Below are positions 28,088-38,913 of a stretch of DNA of 64,000 nucleotides, in pieces. Positions within the stretch are counted from its first letter, which is position 1; each line of letters starts with the position of its first letter. The notes under the pieces were generated by a model, which did not search any database, had not been told where the DNA came from, and was given only the letters and a program-made list of their open reading frames with translations. The position numbers were made by a program, and so were the translations under genes. The DNA is from Roseibium polysiphoniae (GTDB taxonomy: Bacteria > Pseudomonadota > Alphaproteobacteria > Rhizobiales > Stappiaceae), in contig NZ_JACYXJ010000006.1 in assembly GCF_014842925.1 (NCBI RefSeq), forward strand, positions 310,001 to 374,000. The letters are read 5' to 3'.

Positions 28088-29533
28088 TTGCGCACCCAAC
28101 CCAGATCATTCCGCCGCAGCCAATTTGCTGCCCTTACCTTGGCAGTCACGCTTTTGGGCCTGCCATCTGCCGTGCTGGCAGCGGAACCACAGGATAGCCG
28201 ACCTCTGGAGCTTCCATCCGACCTTCGGATTGCACCTGATCTCAGCCACTTCACGCTCGACAATGGCCTCGAAGTGGTTGTCATTCCAGATCATCGGGCT
28301 CCCGTCGTCACCCATATGCTCTGGTACAAGGTTGGCTCTGCTGACGAACCGGAGGGGCAATCGGGCGTCGCACATTTCCTCGAACATTTGATGTTCAAAG
28401 GCACGAAGAACCATCCGAACGGCGCCTTTTCAACCATGGTCGCCGAGAATGGCGGGCAAGAAAACGCATTCACAAGCGCCGACTACACCGCCTATTTCCA
28501 ACGCGTGGCGAAAGAGCATCTGCCCTTGATGATGGAGATGGAAGCCGATCGCATGGAGAATCTGGTGTTGACCGAAGAGGTGGTCGCACCGGAACGCGAC
28601 GTGGTTCTTGAGGAGCGCCGGATGCGGGTAGACAGTGATCCGGGATCCAGGCTTCGCGAAGCGCTTACAGCAATCACATTCGTCAATCATCCGTATGGTT
28701 CGCCGGTCATCGGCTGGCAAAGCGAAATCGAAGCGCTGAACAAGGATTCTGCGATCGCTTTCTACAATCGCTTTTATACGCCGAACAATGCAGTGCTCGT
28801 TATTGCCGGTGATGTTGATGCCGCAAACGTCAAAAAACTTGCTGAGCAGACCTATGGCAAGGTCGCCCGCCGCGCAGAACCAGGCGCCAGGGTACGTCCA
28901 GCAGAACCGCCACTCGCTGGCGAACGCCGCATTTCTGTCTCAGATCCGCGTGTTCGGCAGGAAACAGTCTCAATGACCTGGATTGTTCCCAGCCAGACAA
29001 CCGGTCAAGGTCATGAGGCGGAGGCGCTTGACGTCCTGGCATATGTTCTCGGCGGCGGCGCAACCAGCCGATTGCACAAGGAAGCCGTTCTCGAGCGCAA
29101 ACTCGCAATCAACGCAGGCAGCTACTATCAAGGTGGCGCGCTGAATGACGGCCGTTTCGGCTTCTACGGCGCACCGCGTGAAGGTCATACGCTGGATGAG
29201 ATCGAAGCGATCATTCACGAGGAGCTCGAGAAGGTCATCTCCGGTGGCATTACTGAGGAAGAACTCGCCCGGGCCAAACGCAGCATGATCGCCAGCGCAA
29301 TCTACGCCCAGGACAGTCAGCAAAGTCTGGCCAGAATCTTCGGCAGTGCGCTTGCGACCGGTCAGACGATCTCCGATGTCCAGACTTGGCCCTCGCAGCT
29401 TGGCGCAGTTACGCCAGAGGATGTGCAAGAGGTCGCGCGCAAATATCTTTCCGGCAAACCTGTTGTGGGTCGATTGGTGACACCGACGGAAGACACAGCC
29501 CTTTCCGATACAACCAAACCAGAGAAGTCGTGA
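28088..29533 (+). CDS. M16-family zinc peptidase (active subunit), periplasmic
   Basis: A pitrilysin-type metallopeptidase of 481 residues with a Sec signal peptide (ending VLAAEP). The inverted zinc motif HxxEH is present as HFLEHLMF near residue 96, with a further acidic stretch EADRMENL 75-80 residues on, as the family requires. It starts at TTG 28088 behind GGAGG. The second M16 gene begins 3 bases after its stop, so the two form a coupled pair resembling known heterodimeric bacterial M16 proteases, in which one subunit carries zinc and the other does not. The substrate is unknown. Degradation of periplasmic peptides is likely. Confidence 0.93.
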   Translation: MRTQPRSFRRSQFAALTLAVTLLGLPSAVLAAEPQDSRPLELPSDLRIAPDLSHFTLDNGLEVVVIPDHRAPVVTHMLWYKVGSADEPEGQSGVAHFLEHLMFKGTKNHPNGAFSTMVAENGGQENAFTSADYTAYFQRVAKEHLPLMMEMEADRMENLVLTEEVVAPERDVVLEERRMRVDSDPGSRLREALTAITFVNHPYGSPVIGWQSEIEALNKDSAIAFYNRFYTPNNAVLVIAGDVDAANVKKLAEQTYGKVARRAEPGARVRPAEPPLAGERRISVSDPRVRQETVSMTWIVPSQTTGQGHEAEALDVLAYVLGGGATSRLHKEAVLERKLAINAGSYYQGGALNDGRFGFYGAPREGHTLDEIEAIIHEELEKVISGGITEEELARAKRSMIASAIYAQDSQQSLARIFGSALATGQTISDVQTWPSQLGAVTPEDVQEVARKYLSGKPVVGRLVTPTEDTALSDTTKPEKS

Positions 29534-29536
29534 TCC

Positions 29537-30868
29537 ATGCTGCACTTTGCACAAAAACACCTACGTCACGCCATCTCAGCCGGTGCGGTTGCGCTTGGGG
29601 CGTTAGGCTTGACGCTGTCGACAGCTCAAGCAGTCGATATTCAGCGCGTTGTCAGTCCGAAGGGCATTGAGGCCTGGCTGGTTGAAGACAATACGGTCCC
29701 GATCATCGCGGTCAATTTCTCGTTCAATGGCGGCGCTGTTCAAGACCCGGAAGGCAAGGAAGGCCTGACGCGCCTCCTGGCCTCCACTCTGGATGAAGGC
29801 GCAGGTGATCTCTCCTCTGAAAAGTTCCAGGCCCGGATGGAAGATCTCGCGGTCGGCATCAGCTTCAACACTGGCAAAGACTACTTTTACGGTAGCCTCC
29901 GAGCCCTGACGCCCGCGCGCGACGAGGCGTTCGACCTGCTCCGGCTGGCAGTCAACGATCCTCGCTTTGATGAGGTCGCAGTTGATCGCATGAAGGCGCA
30001 ATTGGCCGTCGGCATTCGGCGGGCAACACGTGACCCGGACACGATTGCGTCGCGAAACATGCTGAAGGCGATGCTCGGAGAACATCCTTACGCCACCCCG
30101 ACAAGTGGCACAGAAGAGAGCCTCGCAAGTCTGACCAGGGATGATCTGCTCTCTCAGAAAAACCGGATCTTTTCGCGCGAAACGCTTCGCATCGGCGTGG
30201 TCGGCGACATCAACGCGGAGACGCTTGCTCCCCTGCTGGACATGGTATTTGAAACCCTTCCTGGGACCGGCGACATCAACCCCGTTCCCGCGATGGATGT
30301 CCAAGCTGGTCAACGGGTCGATCACGCGATGCCAGTTCCCCAGACCAAACTTGTCTTCGCGCTGCCCGGTCTCAAGCGGGATGATCCTGACTACCAGGCG
30401 GCGTTTGTCATGAACCATATTCTGGGCGGCGGCACTTTCACCTCCTGGCTCTATGAGGAGGTGCGCGAGAAACGCGGATTGAGCTACAGCACCGGAACAT
30501 CATTGTCTCCCTATGACGCAGGAGGTCTACTCCTCGGCTCTGCTGCGACGAGAGCGGATCGCGCGGAAGAGACGCTGGCAGTGATCCTGGAGCAGTTTGA
30601 GCGCATGGCAACTGAAGGTCCGACAGAAGCCGAACTCGAGAGCGCAAAGCGCTTCCTGACCGGCTCCTACCCACTGCGGTTTGATGCGTCTGGAAAAATC
30701 GCAAGGCAGCTCGTCGCCCTGCAGAACGCCGAGTTGGGCATCGATTATTTCGACAGGCGCAATTCAGAGATAGAAGCTGTCACCCTTGAGGATGTTCGAC
30801 GTGTCGCCAAACGACTGCTGGCTGGAAAAGTGCCGACAGTCTCGACCGTTGGCCCTGCGTCGAACTAA
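29537..30868 (+). CDS. M16-family peptidase-like protein (non-catalytic subunit), periplasmic
   Basis: A 443-residue M16 homologue with a Sec signal peptide (ending TAQA). The place of the zinc motif reads GLTRLLASTLDEGAG, with no HxxEH, so it cannot bind zinc in the usual way. The rest of the fold is recognisable, including KLVFALPGLKRDDPDY and GGGTFTSWLYEEVREKRGLSY. The substrate-binding R/Y region is therefore kept. It most probably pairs with the active M16 protein encoded immediately upstream, as alpha-type subunits do in mitochondrial processing peptidase and in known bacterial pairs. It converges on the degenerate EAL gene, with 16 bases between the stops. Confidence 0.92.
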   Translation: MLHFAQKHLRHAISAGAVALGALGLTLSTAQAVDIQRVVSPKGIEAWLVEDNTVPIIAVNFSFNGGAVQDPEGKEGLTRLLASTLDEGAGDLSSEKFQARMEDLAVGISFNTGKDYFYGSLRALTPARDEAFDLLRLAVNDPRFDEVAVDRMKAQLAVGIRRATRDPDTIASRNMLKAMLGEHPYATPTSGTEESLASLTRDDLLSQKNRIFSRETLRIGVVGDINAETLAPLLDMVFETLPGTGDINPVPAMDVQAGQRVDHAMPVPQTKLVFALPGLKRDDPDYQAAFVMNHILGGGTFTSWLYEEVREKRGLSYSTGTSLSPYDAGGLLLGSAATRADRAEETLAVILEQFERMATEGPTEAELESAKRFLTGSYPLRFDASGKIARQLVALQNAELGIDYFDRRNSEIEAVTLEDVRRVAKRLLAGKVPTVSTVGPASN

Positions 30869-30884
30869 GATCCGCGAACTAAAA

Positions 30885-32411
30885 TCAACCTGCGGCGCGT
30901 TTACGTGCCGTGGGGGCCGGGGTTCCTTGAAGAACTTCGGCGCGCACGGGTCGAGGCGGCGAGAAGAGATTGCCCTGCGCAATATGGACATCGTAGTCGA
31001 GCAGTTCGAGAACCTGCGATTCAGTCTCGACGTGATCGGTGATCAACTCGATACCATATCGGTGCAGCAGGTCTCCAAAATCCGACGGATGGATATGACC
31101 GTGATCTGCTGAGCGGCGCCCGATCAGATAGTCCGCGTTTAGCTTGGCAAACTTGAAGCCCTTCTGCGCAAGAGCTTTGAAGTCCATCTTCATGTCGACG
31201 ATGCGATCAATCGAGAAGCTGAAGCCGATTTCGGACAGAGCGCTGAGGCTCTCCATCTCCATCACGCCCATCTCAGCCACGTCGCTCTGGCTAAACTCGA
31301 AAATCAGAACATCAGACAGAGTTCTGTTGGCGTTCACGAACTCGAGAAACCCGGGAAAGAATGTCTCGTCGACGAGCGAGAGCGAAGAAATGTTGCAAAA
31401 GAGCGCCGCATTGCGGTTGCGTGAGGTCAGTCTGCGAATGACCTGCACTGAGCGAAACAGCAACAGATTGTCGATCCGGGCAATCTGGCCCGACCGAACG
31501 GCTTCCGGCAAGAAAGCCGATGCCTCCACGAGTTCTCCACGCGAGTCACGAAGACGCGTAAAGGCCTCATAGTATTTCACCTGGCGCTGAGGCAAAGTCA
31601 CGATTGGCTGCAAATGCAGCTCAACGCGGTTCGAGTTCAGTGCAGACGTAATCAATTCGCGCATGAGCGGATCTGAATTGTTGCTCGCTGGCACCTCGTG
31701 CTCGGGCGTCGTCTGAGCCGCCTCTTCTGCAGATGCGAAAACACCTCCACGTGCGTCCGCAGCTGATCCCGCGCTGGCGTTCAAATTTTCCTGACCAGAT
31801 GCATAGGCTGGCTCAGAAAAAGTCGGCTGGGTGACCTCATGACCTGAATTGCCAGGAGTTGGCGCTGCTGCGTATCGCTCAGCCTGATAGGAGACCTGCT
31901 GCGGCGGAGCTGCAGGTTCACGTTGTGGTTGAGCGTAAGGCTGGTTTTGGAACGGCGGAGTGTTTGAGTAGTGAGGAAGTTCGGCATGAGCCGGTGCCGG
32001 TGGCAGAGCCTTTTGATCCTCGACGCGTGTCTCCAGATCGGACATTGCCTCTGCCATCTGCTTGACCAAGGTGCCAAGAACCTCCACCTCGGCGAAGAGT
32101 GGGTCAATTTCCTCCCGCGTCCGATGAGGAATCGTGTGTTCCATGCCGGTCAGGCGGCCTTCGAGGTTGCCGACATCCTCATCAAGTTCTGCCATGCGAT
32201 CCTCGAGCCGATCGACCGCGTCACTGACCGCGCCACGATCTCTTGCCCGGCTCACCAGCAGGTGAAACAGGATCATCGTGCACATCAACGCAAGCCCCAG
32301 GGACACAGCTTCGCCGAAAGGCCGCCCGAACTGAAAAATCAGCACGGCGGCAACGGACATCGCGATAATGCCCATGCAGATGGCTATGAAGAAGGTGGCG
32401 GTGCGCCCCAT
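30885..32411 (-). CDS. Membrane protein with degenerate EAL domain
   Basis: A 508-residue protein starting at ATG 32411. The frame continues three codons upstream to a TTG. Two transmembrane segments (about 4-24 and 36-53) are followed by a coiled coil (about 60-110) and a long Gln/Pro/Ala-rich linker (about 125-240). The C-terminal domain has the EAL fold: ELHLQPIV, then YYEAFTRL with EAF (282-284) in place of EAL, NISSLSL, FEFSQ, FSIDRIVDM in place of DDFGxG, and ITDHVETE in place of EGVE. The metal and substrate residues are thus mostly lost, and catalysis is very unlikely. A role as c-di-GMP receptor or as a structural/polar scaffold is possible. The coiled coil suggests oligomers. It is probably monocistronic. 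Confidence 0.85.
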   Translation of the reverse strand: MGRTATFFIAICMGIIAMSVAAVLIFQFGRPFGEAVSLGLALMCTMILFHLLVSRARDRGAVSDAVDRLEDRMAELDEDVGNLEGRLTGMEHTIPHRTREEIDPLFAEVEVLGTLVKQMAEAMSDLETRVEDQKALPPAPAHAELPHYSNTPPFQNQPYAQPQREPAAPPQQVSYQAERYAAAPTPGNSGHEVTQPTFSEPAYASGQENLNASAGSAADARGGVFASAEEAAQTTPEHEVPASNNSDPLMRELITSALNSNRVELHLQPIVTLPQRQVKYYEAFTRLRDSRGELVEASAFLPEAVRSGQIARIDNLLLFRSVQVIRRLTSRNRNAALFCNISSLSLVDETFFPGFLEFVNANRTLSDVLIFEFSQSDVAEMGVMEMESLSALSEIGFSFSIDRIVDMKMDFKALAQKGFKFAKLNADYLIGRRSADHGHIHPSDFGDLLHRYGIELITDHVETESQVLELLDYDVHIAQGNLFSPPRPVRAEVLQGTPAPTARKRAAG

Positions 32412-32896
32412 GATCACCAAAGGCTCTCAACTCGAATCAAAAACTTGGCGTTAATCATGCCTTAAGATTTGGCAGCGACCGAATCCAATGCCGTATGCAT
32501 TTGCGGATAAAAGGGGTTGTCCCCTGATATGGAGCTCAAACGCTCTTAGACCCGTCTCATCCCAGAGTCTTGTCTCGACCGTCAAAGGCGTGGCCGTGGA
32601 CCAATAACTTGCCTCCTGCCGCAGCGTCTGCAGATCAGTGGCACGCCGCATAGCGTCCACAGACGTTACGAATTTTAAAGACGCCACCTCTCTCACCCCA
32701 ACTATTCAAGCGCATTGCCGCGTCGATCCTTCCTGCTGAGTGACCAGCCGTTTTCAAGCAGCCACACTGGGTGGAATGCAATTTCGGAGCGGCGACAACG
32801 CTTTGTTTACCCTGTTCGTAGAATTATCGTCAGGCCGGTTGAGGACATCGACCGACCCGAATCAACCCAGCCAAGAGAGACGGGGGACGCCCAGCA
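32412..32896. other. Divergent intergenic region
   Basis: About 485 bases between the start of the degenerate EAL gene and that of the sigma-54 activator. Only a small hairpin, AGGGG-TTGT-CCCCT (32512-32525), is seen. A short minus-strand frame (32451-32696, GTG start) does not look like a protein. Promoters for both flanking genes should lie here, but I cannot place them. Confidence 0.45.
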
Positions 32897-34375
32897 ATGG
32901 GGAGTAAAGAGGGCCTGACAAGGCCTGTGATGGTACGTGTTCTGGATTGCTCTCCTGCCGACGCGGCGAGAACTGCAGCCGTGAGTGCGAAGCTTGCAGT
33001 CGAATGCGAAGATCCTTCCCTGTACAGCGTGACCGAACGCTGCCTGGAAGATCTCACGCGGGACAATACCGACGTGCTTGTTCTGGACCTGGAGACCATT
33101 GGCGGAGAAAGCGCGCTCGAACCCTTCGCGGTCCGGTGCCCATCGACCGTCATCATCGCCGTTTCCGCACAGGGGTCCGTTTCCCGCGCTGTCAATGCCA
33201 TGCGTTCCGGCGCACATGACTTTCTCACCAAACCGTTTTCACTCGATGCCTTGGCTTCGAAAATCTCCTTTCAGCTGGATCAGAGAAAACCAAATCTCAG
33301 CATTCGGTCAGAGAAAACACACCTTACAAAGTCCGCGTCTCTTGAAGCGACTGACGCGTCGACGCCATCTGCCGCAAGAAAAGCCGGCGCGCTTGACCAA
33401 CTGATCGGAAAATCGCTTCCGATGCAGGCGGTCTATGACCAAATTGTCCGCATGGCGCCATCCCAGGCTCCGGTGTTCATCACGGGCGAGTCCGGCACAG
33501 GCAAAGAGCTCTGCGCCAACGCGCTTCACAAGTTGTCAGACCGCAACAAGCAACGGATCGTGACGATCAACTGCGCGGCCATTCCACGTGACCTTATCGA
33601 AAGTGAAATCTTCGGATATGTCCGCGGCGCATTTACCGGCGCAACGGAAAACCGGACTGGCGCTGCCGAACAGGCCGACGGCGGCACGCTTTTTCTCGAC
33701 GAGATCGGGGAAATGGACCTGATGCTGCAAAGCAAGTTGCTCCGCTTTCTGCAAACAGGAACCTTTCAACGCCTCGGCGACACCAAGAGCGTCAAAGTCG
33801 ACGCCCGGATCATCTGCGCGACCAATAGAAATCCGCTCGCAGAAGTTTCCGCAGGACGTTTTCGCGAAGACCTCTACTACCGCCTGCATGTGCTCCCGAT
33901 CCTGCTGCCGCCCTTGCGGGAACGGCGCGATGACATCATGGATCTGGCTCAGATTTTCTTGCAGCGATTTTCCTCAGAAGAACGTCGCGGTTTCAAGGGC
34001 TTTGATGCAGACGCTGAGGTCAGCCTGCTGGCCTACAACTGGCCCGGAAACGTACGCCAGCTTGAAAACACCATCCGCCAGATCGTCGTGATGAACGAAG
34101 GCCAATCCGTAACGATCGACATGCTGCCCATGCTGATCCGGGACCCATCTGGACGGACCACGTCGGTGATCGATCTGTCGCGCGAGCGCGCAAAGAGCCA
34201 GCCAACCATTCGCCCCTTCGGAACCATCGAGCCACTTTGGGCCCAGGAACGTCGGATCATCGAAGACACCCTTGTTGCTTTTGACGGCAACATTGCGATG
34301 GCCGCCGCCGCTCTTGAAATCAGCCCCTCGACGATCTACCGCAAAAAGCAAAGCTGGCTCGAGCGTAGTTGTTAA
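32897..34375 (+). CDS. Sigma-54-dependent response regulator (NtrC/LuxO type)
   Basis: A 492-residue bacterial enhancer-binding protein. The N-terminal receiver (about 1-130) keeps an aspartate in VLVLDLETI and the lysine in TKPFSLDAL, but its first acidic pair is reduced (VRVLDCSP), so it may be weakly or not phosphorylated. The AAA+ domain has Walker A GESGTGKE (197-204), the sigma-54 contact loop GAFTGA (244-249), Walker [12 protein letters not shown] and arginine-finger region [13 protein letters not shown]. The C-terminus is a Fis-type helix-turn-helix ([19 protein letters not shown]). It would activate sigma-54 promoters. No histidine kinase is adjacent. An exported protein gene follows. 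ATG 32897 is used, and GTG 32927 and ATG 32930 are alternatives. Confidence 0.93.
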   Translation: MGSKEGLTRPVMVRVLDCSPADAARTAAVSAKLAVECEDPSLYSVTERCLEDLTRDNTDVLVLDLETIGGESALEPFAVRCPSTVIIAVSAQGSVSRAVNAMRSGAHDFLTKPFSLDALASKISFQLDQRKPNLSIRSEKTHLTKSASLEATDASTPSAARKAGALDQLIGKSLPMQAVYDQIVRMAPSQAPVFITGESGTGKELCANALHKLSDRNKQRIVTINCAAIPRDLIESEIFGYVRGAFTGATENRTGAAEQADGGTLFLDEIGEMDLMLQSKLLRFLQTGTFQRLGDTKSVKVDARIICATNRNPLAEVSAGRFREDLYYRLHVLPILLPPLRERRDDIMDLAQIFLQRFSSEERRGFKGFDADAEVSLLAYNWPGNVRQLENTIRQIVVMNEGQSVTIDMLPMLIRDPSGRTTSVIDLSRERAKSQPTIRPFGTIEPLWAQERRIIEDTLVAFDGNIAMAAAALEISPSTIYRKKQSWLERSC

Positions 34376-34493
34376 CCAGCACAGTGTTTACTGCACCGCA
34401 CTCATTTCCTTGTGTCCCGATGAAAGTCAGTCTATATCGACTTTAAAACAAGTTGAAAAACAACGTGATCGGGCATGCGCAGGGGTTAATTAA

Positions 34494-35063
34494 ATGATGT
34501 CAGGTAAATTCGCACGTTCAGCTTTCGGAGCTGCTGCTTTTTCATTGGCGGCGGCAGTGGCGACTGCGTCTCTTGCCCAGACTACTTCGCCATCATTCCC
34601 CTCTCCGTCTGATGCACTGTCAAGCTCACTGGCAGCGCTGGATGCGTCGTGGGATGCGAGTGAGTTGGCGTTTACCGCTGCGACTTTCGCGACGTCCAAC
34701 GCGTCCGGCTACGGTCAATACACGGCGCGGGACAGCAATAGCTTCTCGCCTACCGAAACAATTACCGTTTATGCAGAGCCCATTGGTTATGGCTTCGCCG
34801 AAACCGCCGGTGGCCACCGCCATGATATTGAGGTTGGTTTCAGGCTCCTCAACACAACTGGTCAGGTGCTGGCTGAACAAGATGGCTTTGCGCGCTTTGC
34901 CGGGGAAACGCCCAGTCGCAAGCGCGAGCTTCCGACAAGCCTGAGCTTTCAGTTCGAAGGCCTGCCGGCTGGCGATTACGTGTTGGAAGCGCTTTACACC
35001 GACAAGATCTCGGACAAGTCCGGAACCGTCACCTTGCCCTTTACGATGTCAGCAGCTCAGTAA
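34494..35063 (+). CDS. Hypothetical exported protein
   Basis: A 189-residue protein with a Sec signal peptide of about 28 residues (ending SLAQ). The mature part begins with a Ser/Ala-rich segment. It then carries a region (about 75-185) that reads like a beta-sandwich: ETITVYAEPIGYGF, DIEVGFRLLNTTGQVLAEQ, LPAGDYVLEALYTDKISDKS. I do not recognise the family with certainty. The pattern recalls small periplasmic proteins that bind in a sheet. It is the only gene directly downstream of the sigma-54 activator, with about 120 bases between them. No -24/-12 element (GG-N10-GC) was picked out upstream, so a link to the regulator is only suggested by position. Confidence 0.75.
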   Translation: MMSGKFARSAFGAAAFSLAAAVATASLAQTTSPSFPSPSDALSSSLAALDASWDASELAFTAATFATSNASGYGQYTARDSNSFSPTETITVYAEPIGYGFAETAGGHRHDIEVGFRLLNTTGQVLAEQDGFARFAGETPSRKRELPTSLSFQFEGLPAGDYVLEALYTDKISDKSGTVTLPFTMSAAQ

Positions 35064-35209
35064 AACCTGCGCCGATCGGAAAGATCACGGCTTACCGCTC
35101 ACGTGACTTATTTCCTTGATCACCAAACAGCAGCCGGCATCACCCGGGTCTCCGCTCTACGGGGCGGCGTGACCGATCTCAAGCAGAGTCAAATTCCTGC
35201 TTCCCGGGA

Positions 35210-35238
35210 TTGACAAAATCCGGGCCAAATCCTACATC
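35210..35238 (+). promoter_or_regulatory. groESL promoter (-35 and -10)
   Basis: TTGACA (35210-35215), 17 bases, then TACATC (35233-35238). This is a near-consensus vegetative -35 with a weaker -10, directly before the CIRCE element. RpoH recognition cannot be excluded. Confidence 0.7.
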
Positions 35239-35248
35239 ACTGGCGCTG

Positions 35249-35275
35249 CTGGCACTCGCCCACTGGGAGTGCTAA
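35249..35275 (+). promoter_or_regulatory. CIRCE operator (HrcA binding site)
   Basis: CTGGCACTC (35249-35257), 9 bases, GAGTGCTAA (35267-35275). The right arm is exact and the left arm differs from TTAGCACTC at two bases. It sits about 11 bases after the -10 box, where the repressor HrcA would block groESL transcription until heat shock. Confidence 0.92.
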
Positions 35276-35376
35276 CAGCCGCGTAGGAACATTCCACGCG
35301 ATCTTTCGAACCAAAGTTATCATGCCCGCACGCTGCCTTTCGGTTGGGGGCGTGCCACATGAGAGGAAAGAGCCAA

Positions 35377-35664
35377 ATGACATTTCGTCCGCTGCACGAC
35401 CGTGTCGTTGTTCGCCGTGTAGAGTCTGAAGAGAAGACCGCCGGCGGCATCATCATTCCGGATACCGCACAGGAAAAGCCTCAGGAAGGCGAGATCGTTG
35501 CTGTTGGCGCAGGCGCCCGCAAGGACAGCGGTGAGCTGATCCCGCTGGACGTCAAGGCTGGCGACCGCGTTCTGTTCGGCAAATGGTCCGGCACCGAGGT
35601 CAAGATCAACGGTGAAGACCTGCTGATCATGAAGGAATCCGACATCATGGGTGTTGTCGCCTAA
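35377..35664 (+). CDS. groES: Co-chaperonin GroES
   Basis: The 95-residue GroES caps the GroEL folding chamber. Start ATG 35377 ([10 protein letters not shown]) follows AGAGGAAAG. The earlier in-frame start at 35344 lies within the leader. The mobile-loop segment [17 protein letters not shown] and [12 protein letters not shown] are typical. It is transcribed from the promoter with CIRCE operator upstream, and groEL follows after about 55 bases, the classic bicistronic arrangement. Confidence 0.98.
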   Translation: MTFRPLHDRVVVRRVESEEKTAGGIIIPDTAQEKPQEGEIVAVGAGARKDSGELIPLDVKAGDRVLFGKWSGTEVKINGEDLLIMKESDIMGVVA

Positions 35665-35709
35665 GGCGAGCGTCCCTGATCCATTCAGTTTCCACCAGTT
35701 ACAGAGTGA

Positions 35710-37359
<1,650 letters not shown>

Positions 37360-37384
37360 GCCACGCCAACCGAGCTTGAAATTG

Positions 37385-37412
37385 AAAAGGGCGGTCTTCG
37401 GGCCGCCCTTTT
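37385..37412 (+). terminator. groESL terminator with UUCG tetraloop
   Basis: AAAAGGGCGGTC (37385-37396), loop TTCG, GGCCGCCCTTTT (37401-37412), then more T residues. It is a 12-base stem with one G-T pair and an extra-stable tetraloop. Confidence 0.95.
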
Positions 37413-37601
37413 TTGTTGGCGCACCGCTGCATTCTAATGACCTAGATTCCGGTATTTTTGACTACTCTTACGCCACACCGGAACGATCGAACGAGGAAAG
37501 TGTTTGATCAGATGCCGAGATGCATGAGACATACGATCCACATATTCACGACAGAGACGAGCTGACAAAGCACGCAGCAAACGAAGGCAACGTGGAAACC
37601 G

Positions 37602-37820
37602 ATGAAGCCCGAGACTGACCAGCAAGAGCGGATCGAAAAGATTGAAATGGACCTGGCCCACGCCAATCATACGATTGATGAACTCAATCAGGTGGTCATC
37701 GACCAGGGCAAACAGATCTATCGCCTGACCCGCAAGATCGCCGAAATGACGGACCAGATGGAAGAGTTGATTGAGAACTCGCTCCCCAGCCCGACTGTAG
37801 AAAAACCCCCACACTATTGA
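37602..37820 (+). CDS. slyX: SlyX family protein
   Basis: A 72-residue SlyX-like protein, almost entirely a coiled coil (heptads from about residue 8 to 60: RIEKIEMDLAHANHTIDEL, QVVIDQGKQIYRLTRKI) and ending in the conserved PPHY. The molecular role of SlyX is not known. The ATG of the next gene comes 7 bases after its stop, so it is probably co-transcribed with the reductase. Confidence 0.93.
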   Translation: MKPETDQQERIEKIEMDLAHANHTIDELNQVVIDQGKQIYRLTRKIAEMTDQMEELIENSLPSPTVEKPPHY

Positions 37821-37827
37821 GCACCCC

Positions 37828-38829
37828 ATGCAGAACAAACGGATAGTTTTGGCGTCTCGTCCTTCCGGACGGCTTGTTGACACCGACTTCGAGACCCGCA
37901 ATGAGCCCCTTCCCTCCCTTGTCGAGGGCAAGGCAAGAGTGAGAGTTGTCTATGTTTCGCTGGATCCGGCGATGCGTGGGTGGGTCTCCCCAGCCACCAA
38001 CAGCTACCTGCCTCCGATCCCGCTCGGCGAAACGATGCGATCGCTCGGCATCGGGATCGTGACCGAAAGCCGATGCGAAGGCTTGAGCGAGGGCGACTGG
38101 GTTTCCGGCTTTACAGGCTGGACCGAGTATCTCGACGTTGAGCCGGGCGCACTGAATGTCGTGCCTCAAAACGTCCCAATGGAAGCCTACATGGGCGTTT
38201 TCGGCCTTGCAGGCGCAACCGCTTACCATGGCCTCGTCAAGGTTGGCGAACCGAAGCGCGGCGAAACGCTGTGCGTCACGGGCGCTGCCGGATCGGTCGG
38301 ATCGCTCGTCGGGCAGATCGGCAAGGCGTTGGGTCTGCGTGTGATCGGCATTGCCGGCACAAAGGCGAAATGCGACTGGCTTGTGAATGAGCTCGGGTTC
38401 GACGCAGCCCTCAACTACAAGACCGACGACCTGGATGCGGGCCTTCAAGCCTTCGCTCCGGAGGGGTTGGACCTTCATTTTGAAAACGTCGGCGGCAAGC
38501 CTTTCGCCGCAGCGTTACGCAACATGAAGGCATTCGGCCGGATTGTCATGTGCGGCTTCATTTCCGTCTACAATGGCGACAGCCCGGACGAAATGCCCGA
38601 CATGACCGCGATCGTGCGGCGGCGCTTGACCCTCAAAGGCTTCGTTATGACCGACCATTTCGAAACCTATCCCGAGATCTTCAAAGCCTTGGGCGAAATG
38701 CTTCAGGCTGGCCAACTGAAATATCGCCTCGATATCGTCGAAGGTCTCGAAAACGCACCTACCGCCCTTAACAAGCTGTTCGATGGCAGCAACCAGGGCA
38801 AGCTGGTCGTCAAGGTTTCGGATCTTTAG
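37828..38829 (+). CDS. CurA-like NADPH-dependent reductase, MDR superfamily
   Basis: A 333-residue zinc-independent medium-chain reductase of the CurA/prostaglandin-reductase group, which reduces activated double bonds of enones using NADPH. The N-terminus has the family phrase VYVSLDPAMRGWVS. The Rossmann fold shows VTGAAGSVGSLVGQIGK, and a C-terminal GFVMTDH and NKLFDGSNQGKLVVKV closes it. Catalytic zinc ligands are absent, as expected. The physiological substrate is unclear. It follows slyX with 7 bases between, with no other functional link visible. Confidence 0.93.
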   Translation: MQNKRIVLASRPSGRLVDTDFETRNEPLPSLVEGKARVRVVYVSLDPAMRGWVSPATNSYLPPIPLGETMRSLGIGIVTESRCEGLSEGDWVSGFTGWTEYLDVEPGALNVVPQNVPMEAYMGVFGLAGATAYHGLVKVGEPKRGETLCVTGAAGSVGSLVGQIGKALGLRVIGIAGTKAKCDWLVNELGFDAALNYKTDDLDAGLQAFAPEGLDLHFENVGGKPFAAALRNMKAFGRIVMCGFISVYNGDSPDEMPDMTAIVRRRLTLKGFVMTDHFETYPEIFKALGEMLQAGQLKYRLDIVEGLENAPTALNKLFDGSNQGKLVVKVSDL

Positions 38830-38913
38830 GCCAAACAGGAAATTGATCCAAAACATGGATCTGGCCTCGCCGCGAGGTAGAGTGATTGCAGTCACTCTCT
38901 TCAAGGCGATGCC

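Noticed and set aside
32451..32696. 81-residue minus frame in the gap before the sigma-54 activator
   Set aside because: Only a GTG start with no convincing ribosome site. Composition is not clearly protein-like.
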